In this document: positions 33,322 to 44,159 of the stretch, in pieces
How positions within the stretch are numbered: the stretch's first letter is position 1
How the letters are laid out: each line of letters starts with the position of its first letter
Assembly: GCA_900155495.1 (NCBI GenBank)
Contig: FTLJ01000380.1
Location: forward strand, 1-59,047
DNA length: 59,047 bases
From: Porogramme epimiltina
Taxonomy: Eukaryota; Basidiomycota; Agaricomycetes; Polyporales; Polyporaceae
Direction: 5' to 3'
Made by a program: the position numbers and the translations under genes
The notes under the pieces: generated by a model
The model's input: only the letters and a program-made list of their open reading frames with translations
What the model was told of the DNA's origin: nothing
Databases searched by the model: none

Positions 33322-34445
33322 TACGACACTGAGCTGTACATACCTCTCATCTAACACGCTTAAGAGGCTGACAATGACTATAGTCACCGAATGACGGATC
33401 AATCTGTTTGTCACGACGAAAATTTCGAGGCGTTGCATTCATCATACAAAGATTAACAGAACTGCTAATGTAGTACGGCGACTGGCGAGCCTGGGCACCT
33501 CAAACTTGTAGTGCTATGGGCTCTAATTTTTCTTTCCCGGAAAAAGTACAGCCCATAGCACAACAAGCCTCGTCCCCGACCAACCCCAAATGCATCCTCA
33601 AAGATTTCGTAGTGAGTTGTGGGGCCATGACATCCGTAGAGGGTCATGGGCTTCGCTAGTGACTATTCGATGCCGACTGAACATCTGATGGATCGGGCGC
33701 CTCCAAAACACCATTAGTGGCCCTTCACGGATGCGAACATTCTGTATAGACTATAGAGCCAACTGGAAGTCAAATTCTTCACAGGCGTCAATAACCTAAC
33801 TCACATAGAACCTCGGGCTTCGACCATGGCGGGGGGTTTACAACCGTGGACGTCCAGGATGCTGGAATTGGAGGGACCGCGAACAAACTGTGGGTTTTAT
33901 GCAACCTAGAGGACACCACGTTGAAAAAGGACAATGAGGTACCTGGACGCCAAGTGAGCATGAAACACAAAATCCGACCACCGCATAACGAAAAGGATTC
34001 GCCCAGCAGGTGGAGTTGGGGAACTGTCACCCAAATCTGGACTTCGCTACCAGACATTGTTGTCTTCGTGTGATCGTGCAATGGCAATGCGCTATATGAC
34101 GACGGGGCGGAGAATTGACATGATTGTCTTACTTCTATTTTCGCAATCTCCTCATGTAGCCGGAAACATGTTCTGGCTAGCAAGACAATAATGGTCGTGA
34201 CCCTCTAGCTGCTACGAATGGAGACATAATAAGAGAACGCTAGATGCACAGCAATCGCATGTACATGAACAAAGGAACTTCGAGGACTGGTTAGTCGGAG
34301 TGGAGGTTGACGCGAAGATACGATACTGAATAGTTGGCACTCACACTATGGGGGCGAATTGAGAAGCCAGCTGTACGGTCATAACTAATGGTCTGAGCGC
34401 CGAAGCCTGCCCTCAACTTTACCAAAAGGGCGCTTATGATCTAGT
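33322..34445. repeat. diverged tandem duplication, copy 2
   Basis: Second copy of the unit described at 32062-33165, in the same orientation. It begins near ACTGAGCTGTACATACC and ends near GGGCGCTTATGATCTAG, matching GGGCGCTTAAGTGCTTG in copy 1. About 155 bases of unrelated GC-rich sequence (33166-33321) separate the copies. A minus-strand frame of 131 codons (34183-33788) overlaps the counterpart of copy 1's 61-codon frame, but the protein match is only about two thirds over the shared part and the lengths differ, so coding is doubtful. Confidence 0.85.
33505..33567. other. hairpin with covarying stem, copy 2
   Basis: A 63-nt counterpart of the hairpin at 32228-32291. The arms GTGCTATGGGCT and AGCCCATAGCAC pair perfectly, the inner stem has T-A, A-T and a TTTTTC/GAAAAA run, and the outer stem is CTTGT/ACAAG with the same A.A mismatch. 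Three pairs differ from copy 1 on both arms (T-A to C-G, A-T to T-A, C-G to T-A), and two internal mismatches stay mismatches with changed bases. Confidence 0.75.
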
Positions 34446-34868
34446 TGACAGATAAGTCTCGCCTTAATATAGAAATGTTTTAAAGTCTTTTACTAATTGA
34501 TCCCCGATAAGTAACCCGAGACAAGTTCTTCCAAAGTCGGATCTGTGATTTCGCGGACTCATACTAGTACCGTGACGCACAGGGGTCCGAAGGTCCGATT
34601 CCTCATCCCAGGCAAGGTGTGTCCAGTTTCCCTCGCGTAAGGCTACAAACCTTGAGTACATGGGTCTACGCTGGGGCCTAACCCGGCCACCCATCACTGA
34701 TGATGCCGATGGTAACCCCGGAGCTTCCTAAAAATAAACTCTGACCCATCTCGTGCGCGGTCTAGGATCCCCCACCTTGTTTCGTAGATCGGGACAACGA
34801 AACCTATAGCATTCTCATACACGTTTGCTCAAGCTCAAATCCATATCGCTACTGTCTACTACTGAATA

Positions 34869-37800
34869 ATGGGTCATCTTATTACTGTCGCAACGTATGT
34901 GCTCTTACACCTCGCAAGGTTTTGACCCTCAACGTTCTTACGTGCTCTTCCCATAGTTGGTGGGTGTTGTTTTTCCAGAGCTTGCATCTATACTTACGCT
35001 CGTCTTCCAGTTCGCTCAATCAATGGGCCTTAGACTATGAGGTCGGCATTCCTTTATGGTAGACCTAGACACAAGTTCTCAGTATATCACACAGGGAAAT
35101 CTTCAGCGTATCTTGCAAAGTATCAAGATTGCAAAGGCCCGAGGTGCGACACTACGAGTCGGGCCAGAATTAGAGATAACGTCCTGAATTACTTCTTCCA
35201 CCGGACATAGGCACTGACGGGTTACTACAGGGGCTACGGCTGTATGGACCACTTCCTTGAAGGTCTGACCCCAGCACTACGGCTTCGGACATTTTTCTGA
35301 CACGATGCACCATACAGGGGACACATGTCTTCACGCCTGGGAAGTTCTTGCCGAGATATTGAAGTCTGAAGAGGCCAGGGATATAGTTTGTGATATTGGA
35401 ATGCGCGTCATTCTAGTTCCATTCTTACAAGCCATAGCTGAGACTTCCACAGGCCGGTCGTGCATAAAAACGTCATATATAACTGCCGAATCATTATCCA
35501 CAACTCTAAGATCCTCCTCATTCGTCCTAAGATGTGGATGGCAAACGACGGCAACTATCGCGAGCTTCGTTGGTTTACGCCGTGGATGAAGCACAGACAG
35601 GTTGAAGACCATTATCTCCCGCGAATCCTCTTTGCGGTTACTGGTCAGGTGCGCCTTCTACTCCCCTGTGATCATATACATACTGATATGAACATCAGAC
35701 TAAAGTACCTTTCGGTGACGCCGTAGTTAGCACAGTCGATACCTGCATCGGCGTTGAGCTGTGCGAAGAGCTGTTCACCCCATCAAGGTCAGCGTTCATG
35801 ACACTCTTGAAATTCACGATGCACTGAAACCTGTTAAGCCCCCATATCCTCATGGGGCTCGATGGGGTCGAGATCTTCACGAACTCCAGTGGTAGTCACC
35901 ACGAACTTCGCAAGCTTTACCGACGCGTGGAGCTCATGAAAGAAGCCACGATGAAAGTGAGTTATTCACAGGCTTATCCGATTGTCCTGCTAACCTTTTT
36001 CTCAGCTCGGCGGCGTGTATTTATACGCCAACCAGCAAGGCTGCGATGGCGACCGGCTCTACTATGACGGGTGTGCCATGATCGTCGTCAATGGCCGTGT
36101 TATAGCACAAGGTTCACAGTTTTCACTCCAAGACGTAGAGGTCGTGACCGCGACAATCGACATCGAAGACGTGCGTTCGCACCGTGCGACGAGTAGTCGT
36201 AGCAACCAGGCCGCAAGTGCAGAGCGGTACCACCGCATCGAGGTGGATTTCGCGCTCTCCGGTGCACGGGAAGACGAGATCAAAGATTTCACGGAGCTTG
36301 TCCTGACGCCGCCTCAAGTGCGATACCACAAACCCGAGGAAGAGATAGCGTATGTCGTCTTGTATTCCTCAATTGTGTATTCTGGCTGAGTCGCTATTCG
36401 AGTTTGGGTCCTGCTTGCTGGTTGTGGGATTACCTACGCCGCTCGCGTACTCAGGGGTATTTCATCCCTCTAAGTGGAGGTATTGACAGTTGTGCGACCT
36501 CAGTGATCGTCTACTCCATGTGCCGCCTCGTAGCGGAGGCAGCACGTCAGGGTGGTAAGCTGACTGCACAACCACCCTCATCGTTACCTGAAATACTGCT
36601 ATCAGACCAGCAAGTCATCTCCGACGCGCGGCGCATCACGGGGGAGCCGGAGGGAAGTGAATACATCCCGACCGACCCCCGGGACCTTTCGAACCGCATT
36701 TTCCACACTTGCTATATGGGCACCGAGAACTCCAGCCCGGAAACGCGGAAACGCGCCAAGGACCTTGCAGAGGCTATCGGAAGGTGCGCCTACTTCTACC
36801 CCTCTATCATTATGTCTGGCGAGGCTCAATACAATCCCGCTTTTCGCGATTGAAACCTAGCTACCACATTGATCTGAACATGGACACGCTCGTGACCGCT
36901 ATCCGCGATCTCTTCGCGTTCGTAACGGGCGTAAAGCCGCGCTTCCGTGTGCACGGCGGCACAGGGGCAGAGAATCTCGCGCTGCAGAACATCCAGGCCC
37001 GTCTACGAATGGTCGTTGCGTACCTCTTTGCCCAGCTCATGCCTTGGGTCCGTGGAAGGCAAGGTGGCTTGCTGGTACTAGGAAGTGCAAACGTGGACGA
37101 AAGGTTCGTTTGCGTTCCTTCCCTTCCAATACTTTTCCTGATCACAAAACAGTCTCCGCGGATATTTCACCAAGTATGACTGTTCTTCTGGTACGTACCA
37201 CAGAACAGGCGGCGTACTTGTGGCTCATCGATCACCTAGCGGATGTAAACCCCATCGGCGCGATCAGTAAGACCGACCTCAAGAAGTTCATCGCGTACGC
37301 GCGGGACGCCTTCGAGCTGCCCGTTTTGAACGAGTTAGTTCTCCCTGTTTCCTCACGCACTGAAATATTCTCACCTAGGAAGTTAGATTCCTGGAAGCTG
37401 TGCCCACCGCAGAGCTTGAGCCCATTACCGAGACCTACGTGCAAGCGGATGAGGTATGCCCGTCCGCATCCTCACAGGACGGCATGTTGTTGACACACTC
37501 ACGTAGGCCGACATGGGGATGACGTACGACGAGCTCTCCGTCTTCGGATGTCTACGCAAGGTCGAGAAGTGCGGTCCGTGGAGCATGTTCACCAAGCTCG
37601 TGCACGAATGGGGGTCATTCCTGTCCCCCCAACAGGCATGTTGTTTCTATGGTGGGCTCCGGAACATGACTGACACAGGTTTTGCTAGGTCGCGGAGAAG
37701 GTCAAGCACTTCTTCTTCGAGTATGCACGTAACAGGCATAAGATGACGACACTGACTCCATCGTATCACGCGGTACGTGCTCTCCCTGCGAATGAATGTG

Positions 37801-38038
37801 GTCACAGCTGATTCGTGCTACAGGAGCAATACAGTCCCGACGACAACAGTAGGCGTCGTCATGAAGTCGGTGGAATGCACAATACTAACTTGTTATCACA
37901 GGGTTCGACCTCCGTCCCTTCCTTTACCCGTCCCGCTTCCCGTGGCAGTTCAAGAAGATCGACGAGGCGGCAGCACGCTGGCCGGACAAGTCGACTGTCT
38001 CCATTCAGCAGGCCAAGGATGAACATGTCGTCCACTAA
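34869..38038 (+). CDS. QNS1: glutamine-dependent NAD+ synthetase
   Basis: Eighteen exons, all in frame, encode 734 residues: 34869-34894, 35011-35041, 35095-35180, 35231-35262, 35318-35402, 35453-35648, 35699-35787, 35839-35956, 36006-36349, 36403-36783, 36861-37103, 37153-37190, 37240-37333, 37387-37453, 37507-37635, 37689-37772, 37824-37848 and 37902-38038. The enzyme makes NAD+ from deamido-NAD+, glutamine and ATP, the last step of NAD synthesis. The N-terminal nitrilase-type glutaminase shows all three catalytic sites: Glu in [11 protein letters not shown] (about 44), Lys in [14 protein letters not shown] and Cys in GVELCEELF. The C-terminal synthetase has the PP-loop PLSGGIDS. Two introns, 35403-35452 and 37636-37688, appear to start with GC instead of GT; only these borders keep the conserved DIGMP and [16 protein letters not shown] reading. 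It converges with SEC6. Confidence 0.96.
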
Positions 38039-38223
38039 CTGATGGACACTAGTGGAGAAAGAGAGAAGGTGTCGGATCCAGCCAAATGATTGTACGCTAG
38101 TGGTAGAAATACAGGTCCGTGTAGTGTACATTGTAGCAGGGGATATCAGAGTCTGTGGTGAAAGTAGACAGAATGATGCGTGTACGGGTCGTGACAATAA
38201 ATAGAGGGCGATCTGGAGCAGCT

Positions 38224-40641
38224 CTATGTGCGAACGAGGAACCGTGAAAGAGCACCCTGAATGACAATCTTCTTCATAATTGTCGGCTCTGGTGCTGAAT
38301 AAAAGTCAACATCAACGACAGAACGCATATGGATGGAGGAAACTTACGATCTGAGAGATTCTCCTCCTTGACTTTCCTCTTGATGCTGTCCATAACTTCG
38401 CTCACGGCGGAGCGATCGAGGTCGCTCCGTGCCTTCATCAACGCTTCCACAAACTGGATGCACGGTCCATGCACCTTGGCAAACGACCAGTACGAGAGGA
38501 AGACCAAGCTCTTCGACGCCTCAAGCATCGCAAGCACCTGGTCGAGGACCTCCATCTGCGGTTCGAGCTCCTTCATCTTCTTGTACGTCCCGAAGAACTT
38601 GTACGCATCATCGATGTCTTGGCGCATACGGTCAGTTGCCGCGGGCATGTTCAGCTTGGGACCGTTTGCCAGCGCCGTAAGGTACGTGACCAGGTACGTG
38701 TCGAGCAGGTCCTCCACTAGGACCTCGAAGAGACTTTCGTTGAGGTACGCCTGGTAGTCCGACATGTAGTCGCGCATCGTCTCTACGATCTGCGCATGTG
38801 TGCCCTCGTACCATGTGGGCCCGAAAAGCTGCTTCGTCGCGGGTTTAAGGTCGTTGAAGATGATGTTGATCAACGTCTGGGTATACTTCTTCGCGACGTC
38901 CAGATATCCGTCCAGCGCGTCATTGAGCTTGTCGTGGATCGTTGCCCGGTACTTGTCCGACACGAGCGGCTCGATGCGTGCGGAAAGCGTCTCCGTGAAG
39001 TCTGCTGACTTGATCTGGTCGTTTGCGAGCGCGATACAGTACTCGACGAGCCCTCCCGGGACCTCCTCCGGCTTCTCTGTGTGCTTCTTGTACTCAGTGT
39101 CGACGAGCTTCACCCAACGATCCTGCACGGAACGCATCACCCGGTTAACCTCCTCGACCGCACGCGCAAGCACCAGGCCTTGATTCGAGTCGAGCGCGAG
39201 ATCGACTTGTTGGTTGACCATGTCGAGGAAGATGACCGTGCCAGACGTAGTGTACAGCCCATCCGCACTAAGTTCGGGAGGTTCCTCGCGCGCAGTGAAC
39301 GCCGCGACCTCGGTGCGCATGAGGTTCCCGGACCACTCGTCCAGCTTCTTGATGATGAGTTGGAGGTAGTCCTCGATCAAACTCTGTTCCTTGCCCTCGA
39401 GAAGTGGAGGCTCCAGCCACTCGGGAGAAATACCGAGCTCGCGCATGCTCTTCTTGTACTCCTTGATCCACGCGTGAAGGGTAAGCAGGACACTCGCCTC
39501 GGGCTCGGACTTGACGAGTCGCGTGATAGTGTTGTTGAGAGCTTTGTGGTATTCGCGGACGAAGGTGGTCCAGATCTCGTACGAAGGCGGGAAGCAAGGC
39601 ACGACGTCACTCTCGATGCGGATGAGGTCCTTGTAAATGAAGACGAGGTCGTCCAAGAATCCGGCAGGATTCCGCTCGTTGGCGGCGTAGACCTCGTCAA
39701 ACTTGGCTTGTATTGAGTCCGTGATGCACTTCATGACCTTCGACCGGTAGTGCTTGATCACTCGAGCGTTTGCCTGCATTGACCTGAACTTCGCAGCGGC
39801 ATCCATCTTCGCGGCCTTCTTGACGAGCTTGATGGCTATTGTCTACAGTGGAGATAATTTAGGTACGGATGCAGACTGAAGAAATACCACACACCTTCTC
39901 GTCTTCTCGCGCCTCCATTTCTACCACCTTCATGAGCTTCACCACCACCTCCGGATTGCCCGCTCGAACGATGGGCAGAATGTTCTTCGCGAGCTCCAGG
40001 ACATACTCATCGAAGGCCTCAATAAGATGTGTCAATCGCTCGAACCAGCGGGTGAGCGTGTTTCGGGTATCGGCGGAGGACTTCTTTGCCTGGTGCATGG
40101 TCTGGTTGCGGAATGCCTCGAGCCGGTTGAGTTGGAAATGTATTCGCAAGAGGTTCTCGGCAGGGCCAAGGATGTCATTGCTGTCCTCTACGAGCATTCC
40201 CTCGAGCATTTCAAGCTTCGAGTTCATCTCCAAGAGGTTGTGCACCATCTCCTCCGTCTGCTCGAAGTTTCGATGCACCATAGAGACCTGGCGGCACCAC
40301 TCAGAACAACAGTACCGCTACAGAGACGAGGGTCTACGCACTCTGCTGATTTGGTCGAACGTCGAGACAACATACGCGGGGTCGCTGCACATCCTATCCA
40401 CCGTCTCCATCTCATCCTTGATTGCTTGCACGTTGCTCCGCGTCCCAAACAGCTTCCGTAGGCCGTCCCGAGTCGCATCCAGCTGCTCCTTCACTCCGCT
40501 CCGGAGCCGTGCATCGATAGAGGCCTTTTCTTTCTCAAGCTTTTTGCGAAACGCAGCGACCTTGGCAAGGTCGTCGGGGGATTGGAGGTATTCGCCTACC
40601 GCTTGGGCGGCAGAGATTGTCGGGGCGGCCATAGTAGCCAT
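38224..40641 (-). CDS. SEC6: exocyst complex subunit Sec6
   Basis: Four exons, 40641-40342, 40287-39895, 39842-38348 and 38294-38224, give 752 residues, the usual Sec6 length. Sec6 is one of eight exocyst subunits that tether secretory vesicles to the plasma membrane, at hyphal tips and septa in fungi. The sequence is helical throughout, with an N-terminal coiled coil (about 25-130, VAAFRKKLEKEKASIDARL and on) and Sec6-typical stretches such as SYEIWTTFVREYHKALNN, GLVEYCIALANDQIKSADFT, DYQAYLNESLFEVLVEDLLD and VKEENLSD. The last exon adds 23 residues ending FLVRT. The ATG at 40641 starts MATMAAPTISAAQAVGEYLQ; a second Met three codons on is an alternative. The 3' end lies 185 bases from that of QNS1. 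Upstream it is divergent from the sugar transporter. Confidence 0.94.
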
Positions 40642-41308
40642 GATGAAAGTTGTTGTGTAGGTGGTACTCCGTCGTCGGTTTCCCTATATTTGCATCGCTC
40701 AATTGCTGTGTGACAGACGGCGTGGACAAAAGCAGACTGTGGATGAGGTGAAACAATGACAATACGGTAGGCGGGGCACTGGCGGCCCGCAGGAGGCCCT
40801 CTTAGCGCCTAATGGCGGTATTTATTTGCGCGTTTCATGATTGAGTGCTGTACCTCTGATTCCTTACGTCCTGGACCAAATCCCGTTGTGAACGAATTAT
40901 TCATTGAATACGTGGACCAGTATATCTGATGCTCGCCATCATACCTCAAGAGCTGATCACCGAAAACAAAGGCGACTTGTGAAGTTAAATCATTCTCAAC
41001 ACTTTGAACCTTGTTGAAGTGAGTAGTAGCCGGGTTCCCATGAGTACATTACTCCAAGAGACCCTGATAACCTCCCCATTCAATAGTCAGGAGCTTGAGG
41101 CCATCATGCTTTTGAGGGCCATAGATAGAGCTCTATCCTGCCCCATGACTCCGGTCGGGATGCTCCATGCCCTCTGCCGCCCAGCGGTGGATCCACGGGG
41201 CCGCCCTATCTACGAAGAAATGACGTGAGGCGAAGCAGCAATAAAAAGCTCTCTACCCCATTGGTATGGACGGGATGCCTTTGCTCCGCACATCCCTGCA
41301 TTGGCAAG
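40642..41308. promoter_or_regulatory. divergent promoter region, SEC6 and sugar transporter
   Basis: 667 bases separate the two divergent start codons. The half near SEC6 is GC-richer; the middle (40840-41010) is AT-rich. No clear TATA box was found. Short frames here are unsupported. Confidence 0.4.
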
Positions 41309-43077
41309 ATGTTGGACTCCAAGGACAGCATCGTAGCAGTAGATGATGCACTGCCCGCATTTCCTGCTCAAGACCTGGAAACGAAACCGCGTCTTGCCCA
41401 GCTCCTGCACGAAGAGGTGAACCCTTTCAGCCGGAGTTTCCTCAAACTATATGGCTGCCTCTTCGTCGCTTATCTATGCTCTGCAACTAACGGCGTCGAC
41501 GCTAACACTTTCGGTGAGCCGGCTCCTCGCCCTTGCGCCGATGAATCCTTACTCATTCACAAGAAGTCATAACTAGGTGGCCTCTCCGCTATCGACACCT
41601 TCGTCTCCTATTTCGGCATCACGCCGTCCAACCAAGGCTTGGTCGCCGCGCTCTACGTCGTTGGCAACGTCGCGGGCTGCCTCTTCGCAGGGCCCTGCGC
41701 AGACCGGTACGGCCGCCGGTTCGGGATGGCGCTCGGCTCGCTCGTCTGCGTCGCCGGCGCAGCCGCGCAGGCCGGCGCACGCACCCTCGGGGGGCTCATG
41801 GCCGGGCGATTCGTGCTCGGCCTCGGCGCCGTGCTCGTGCAGACCGCGGGGCCAGCGTACGTCGCGGAGATGGCGCACCCGCGCTTCCGCGGCGTCCTCA
41901 CCGGCGCGTACCAGACGTGCTTCTTCCTGGGCACGATCGCGTCGACGTGGCTCGAGTACGGGCTCAACTTTGTCGAGGGATCGCCGCAGTGGACGTGGCG
42001 GGTGCCGCTGGCGGTACAGGCGGTGCCATCGCTGCTGGTGCTGACGTTCATTTGGTTCATTCCGGAGACGCCGAGATGGTGAGTGGTTTGCGCCGAATTT
42101 GATGTACGTGCATCCTCATCGTTTACCCGTTCATTTAGGTACGTAGGGCAAGGCTGCGTTGATAGAGCCAGGGAGATCCTGGTCGAATATCATGGCAACG
42201 GCGACCCGGACTCGCCCATTGTGGCACTGGAAATGGAAGAGATGCTCGAAGTCATATCCGTAGAGGGGTCCGACAAGAGATGGTGGGACGTTCGCGACCT
42301 ATTCAACTCCCGGGGAGCCCGATATCGCACATTCATCATCGCCTGCATGGCATTCTTCGGACAATGGGATCTTCCCCCGACCAGCTACTACTTCCCTCTC
42401 ATGGGTAAGTGGCGTCGCTCGTCGCCACTCTTATGCACGCCGCTCATCTACGGCCAGCAAAGACGGCAGGGATCACTAGCGAGCGCACCCAGCTTCTCCT
42501 CAACGCGCTGCAAACCCCCATCATGATGGCCGCCGCGCTCTCCGGGCTGCGGTGGATGGACCGCCTCGGTCGACGGAAGCTGCTCATCGCCTCGAGTACG
42601 GGCATGGCGCTCTCCGTGGCCGTGATCACCGCGTGTACTGCGCAACAGGCGGGGCGGCCTGCGGTCGGCGGCACAGGGATCGCGTTCGTGTACGTCTTCC
42701 TCGTCGTGTTCGCGTTCGCGTGGACCCCAGCGCAGTCGCTGTACCCAACTGAGGTGCTGGCGTTCCGAACACGCGCGAAGGGGCTCGCGTTCATGAACCT
42801 CCTCGTGAACGTCGCCGGTGTGTTCAACACGTACGTCCCGCCGGTGGCGATTGCGAGGGCGGGGTGGAGGTTTTACATTTTCTACGCGCTTTGGGACGCG
42901 CTGGGGGCTGTGGTGATTTACTTCACGTTCGTGGAGACAAAAGGGAGAACCTTGGAGGAGATCGACTGGATCTTCGAGGCGAAGAATCCGAAGAAGGCGA
43001 GTTTGCAGCCCTTGGAAGCGCCTCCTCGAGAGAAGGACGGAGGTGCTACGGCTGCCCGTAAAGGACAGGACGCATAG
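41309..43077 (+). CDS. MFS sugar transporter (sugar porter family)
   Basis: Four exons, 41309-41513, 41577-42078, 42139-42404 and 42458-43077, give 530 residues, a standard size for 12-helix sugar porters. Family signatures are in place: GGLSAIDTF after helix 1, DRYGRRFGM in the loop between helices 2 and 3, the proline-containing PETPRW after helix 6, DRLGRRKLL in the loop between helices 8 and 9, and FVETKGRTLEEID after helix 12. Both termini are hydrophilic and cytosolic. The helix 7 region (FGQWDLPPTSYYFPLM) and overall pattern resemble fungal lactose-permease or hexose-type carriers, probably proton symporters in the plasma membrane, but the substrate cannot be read from sequence. Exon 2 is very GC-rich. 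The C-terminal tail (about 35 residues) is Lys/Glu/Pro-rich. Confidence 0.92.
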
Positions 43078-43266
43078 GGACGGTAGTTGAAGGTAATTAA
43101 ACAACCTATGTCACCGGCAGCCAACTCCGAAGGACAGGGCTCATCAATGCCAACGGAGCAGATGATCCACGTCCTCCACACGGGGAACGCTTGATTGATA
43201 CTAAAAACACAATACTCATCGTAGCGAGTTGTATACAGCTGATTCCTGTTCATGCCATCCGAATAC

Positions 43267-43872
43267 TCAGAACGTGCTTCCCTCTGGAGGTTGAGGGAGC
43301 TTCCGGTTGTTGAACGAGGCCATCTCCCTGGTAAAAATACGCTCAGATTGACATTATACTAGGTTGTTGCCTTGGTACTTACCTCCGAATCTCTACAAGC
43401 ACTGTCTCGAGGCTGTAGTTCCTGTTCCAGTGGGCCAGAACTGGAAGCTTTGTGGGCTCGACCTTGCCGTCTGCTTGGCTTACAAACGGAAGGTTCACAC
43501 GGGAGATGAATTGGATCGTTGGAGGGGCATCTGGGTAATTCTCGCCACAAGTGATCTTGAGGCTGTAGATACGGTTCTCATGGACGGTCTAGAGGCATGA
43601 ACGGGAGGGTGCAGGGTCAGCCACGATACCATCGATCGTGAGCGCAAGAACGAGCAAAAGCACGTACGTGTCCTGGGCCGATGATTGTGCCGTTCCAGTG
43701 GCTCATCATGATATCGTCCCCATCCTCGAGACCGTAGGAGCACGAGCCGTCGCCGATGCCCTTCTCGCCCTTCTCGAGCTCCTCGAGGAGACGGAAATTC
43801 CGGGGAACTGAGTTCGGGAGTCAGACGGGGTATTCCGGGACAGAAAGGAAAGGCGGACGGACCCTTGGCCAT
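43267..43872 (-). CDS. MMS2: ubiquitin-conjugating enzyme variant Mms2 (UEV)
   Basis: Four exons, 43872-43863, 43807-43668, 43588-43383 and 43327-43267, give 138 residues, matching the family. The first exon is 10 nt. Mms2 pairs with the E2 Ubc13 to build K63-linked ubiquitin chains, used in error-free DNA damage tolerance (on PCNA) and in membrane traffic. The UBC fold is clear: [61 protein letters not shown] and RVNLPFV. At the place of the E2 active-site cysteine it reads [20 protein letters not shown] with no Cys, the defining feature of UEVs. It converges with the sugar transporter (189 bases) and diverges from HSE1, with 287 bases between start codons. Confidence 0.96.
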
Positions 43873-44159
43873 GGTGGACGAGAGGAAGAGGGTGTATGTG
43901 GCTGCTCAGGCGAGGCGGCAGTGAGTCGGCGTGCAGGCGGCCCAAGTGGCGTCTCCGGGACCCAAATCGAGCAGGGATCCGGCAACGCCCGGGCCGTCAG
44001 ACTCATCGCCTCCAAGCGCTCGTCCCAGTCTCGGGCTCGACCTGCGCATCCGTCTTGGGCTGCAATCCCGCAGTAGCCGTCGCAGCCTTCTTCCCCTCCC
44101 TCCATTTCTTCGCCCCTTCTCTCAGACACACACGTTCCATTCACACACACCCGTATACC
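43873..44159. promoter_or_regulatory. short bidirectional promoter, MMS2/HSE1
   Basis: Only 287 bases separate the two start codons. The HSE1 side has a pyrimidine-rich leader (about 44075-44140) typical of fungal core promoters. The middle is GC-rich without a TATA box. Shared regulation is inferred from spacing only. Confidence 0.5.

Larger units (their letters stand above)
31838..34868. other. 3-kb region without a supported gene, mostly a tandem duplication
   Basis: Apart from the 3' flank of the preceding gene (to about 32060) and the QNS1 upstream region (from about 34450), this stretch is taken up by two diverged copies of one sequence, described as separate entries. Frames inside are short and differ between the copies, so the region looks non-coding. 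Confidence 0.6.

Noticed and set aside
32692..34183. Related minus-strand frames in the two copies of the duplication (61 and 131 codons)
   Set aside because: Lengths differ, protein identity is lower than expected under coding selection, and the longer frame continues into sequence not open in the other copy. Kept only as a remark.
34590..34605. GGTCCGATTCC, similar to a tRNA B box
   Set aside because: No matching A box, acceptor stem or cloverleaf could be built around it.
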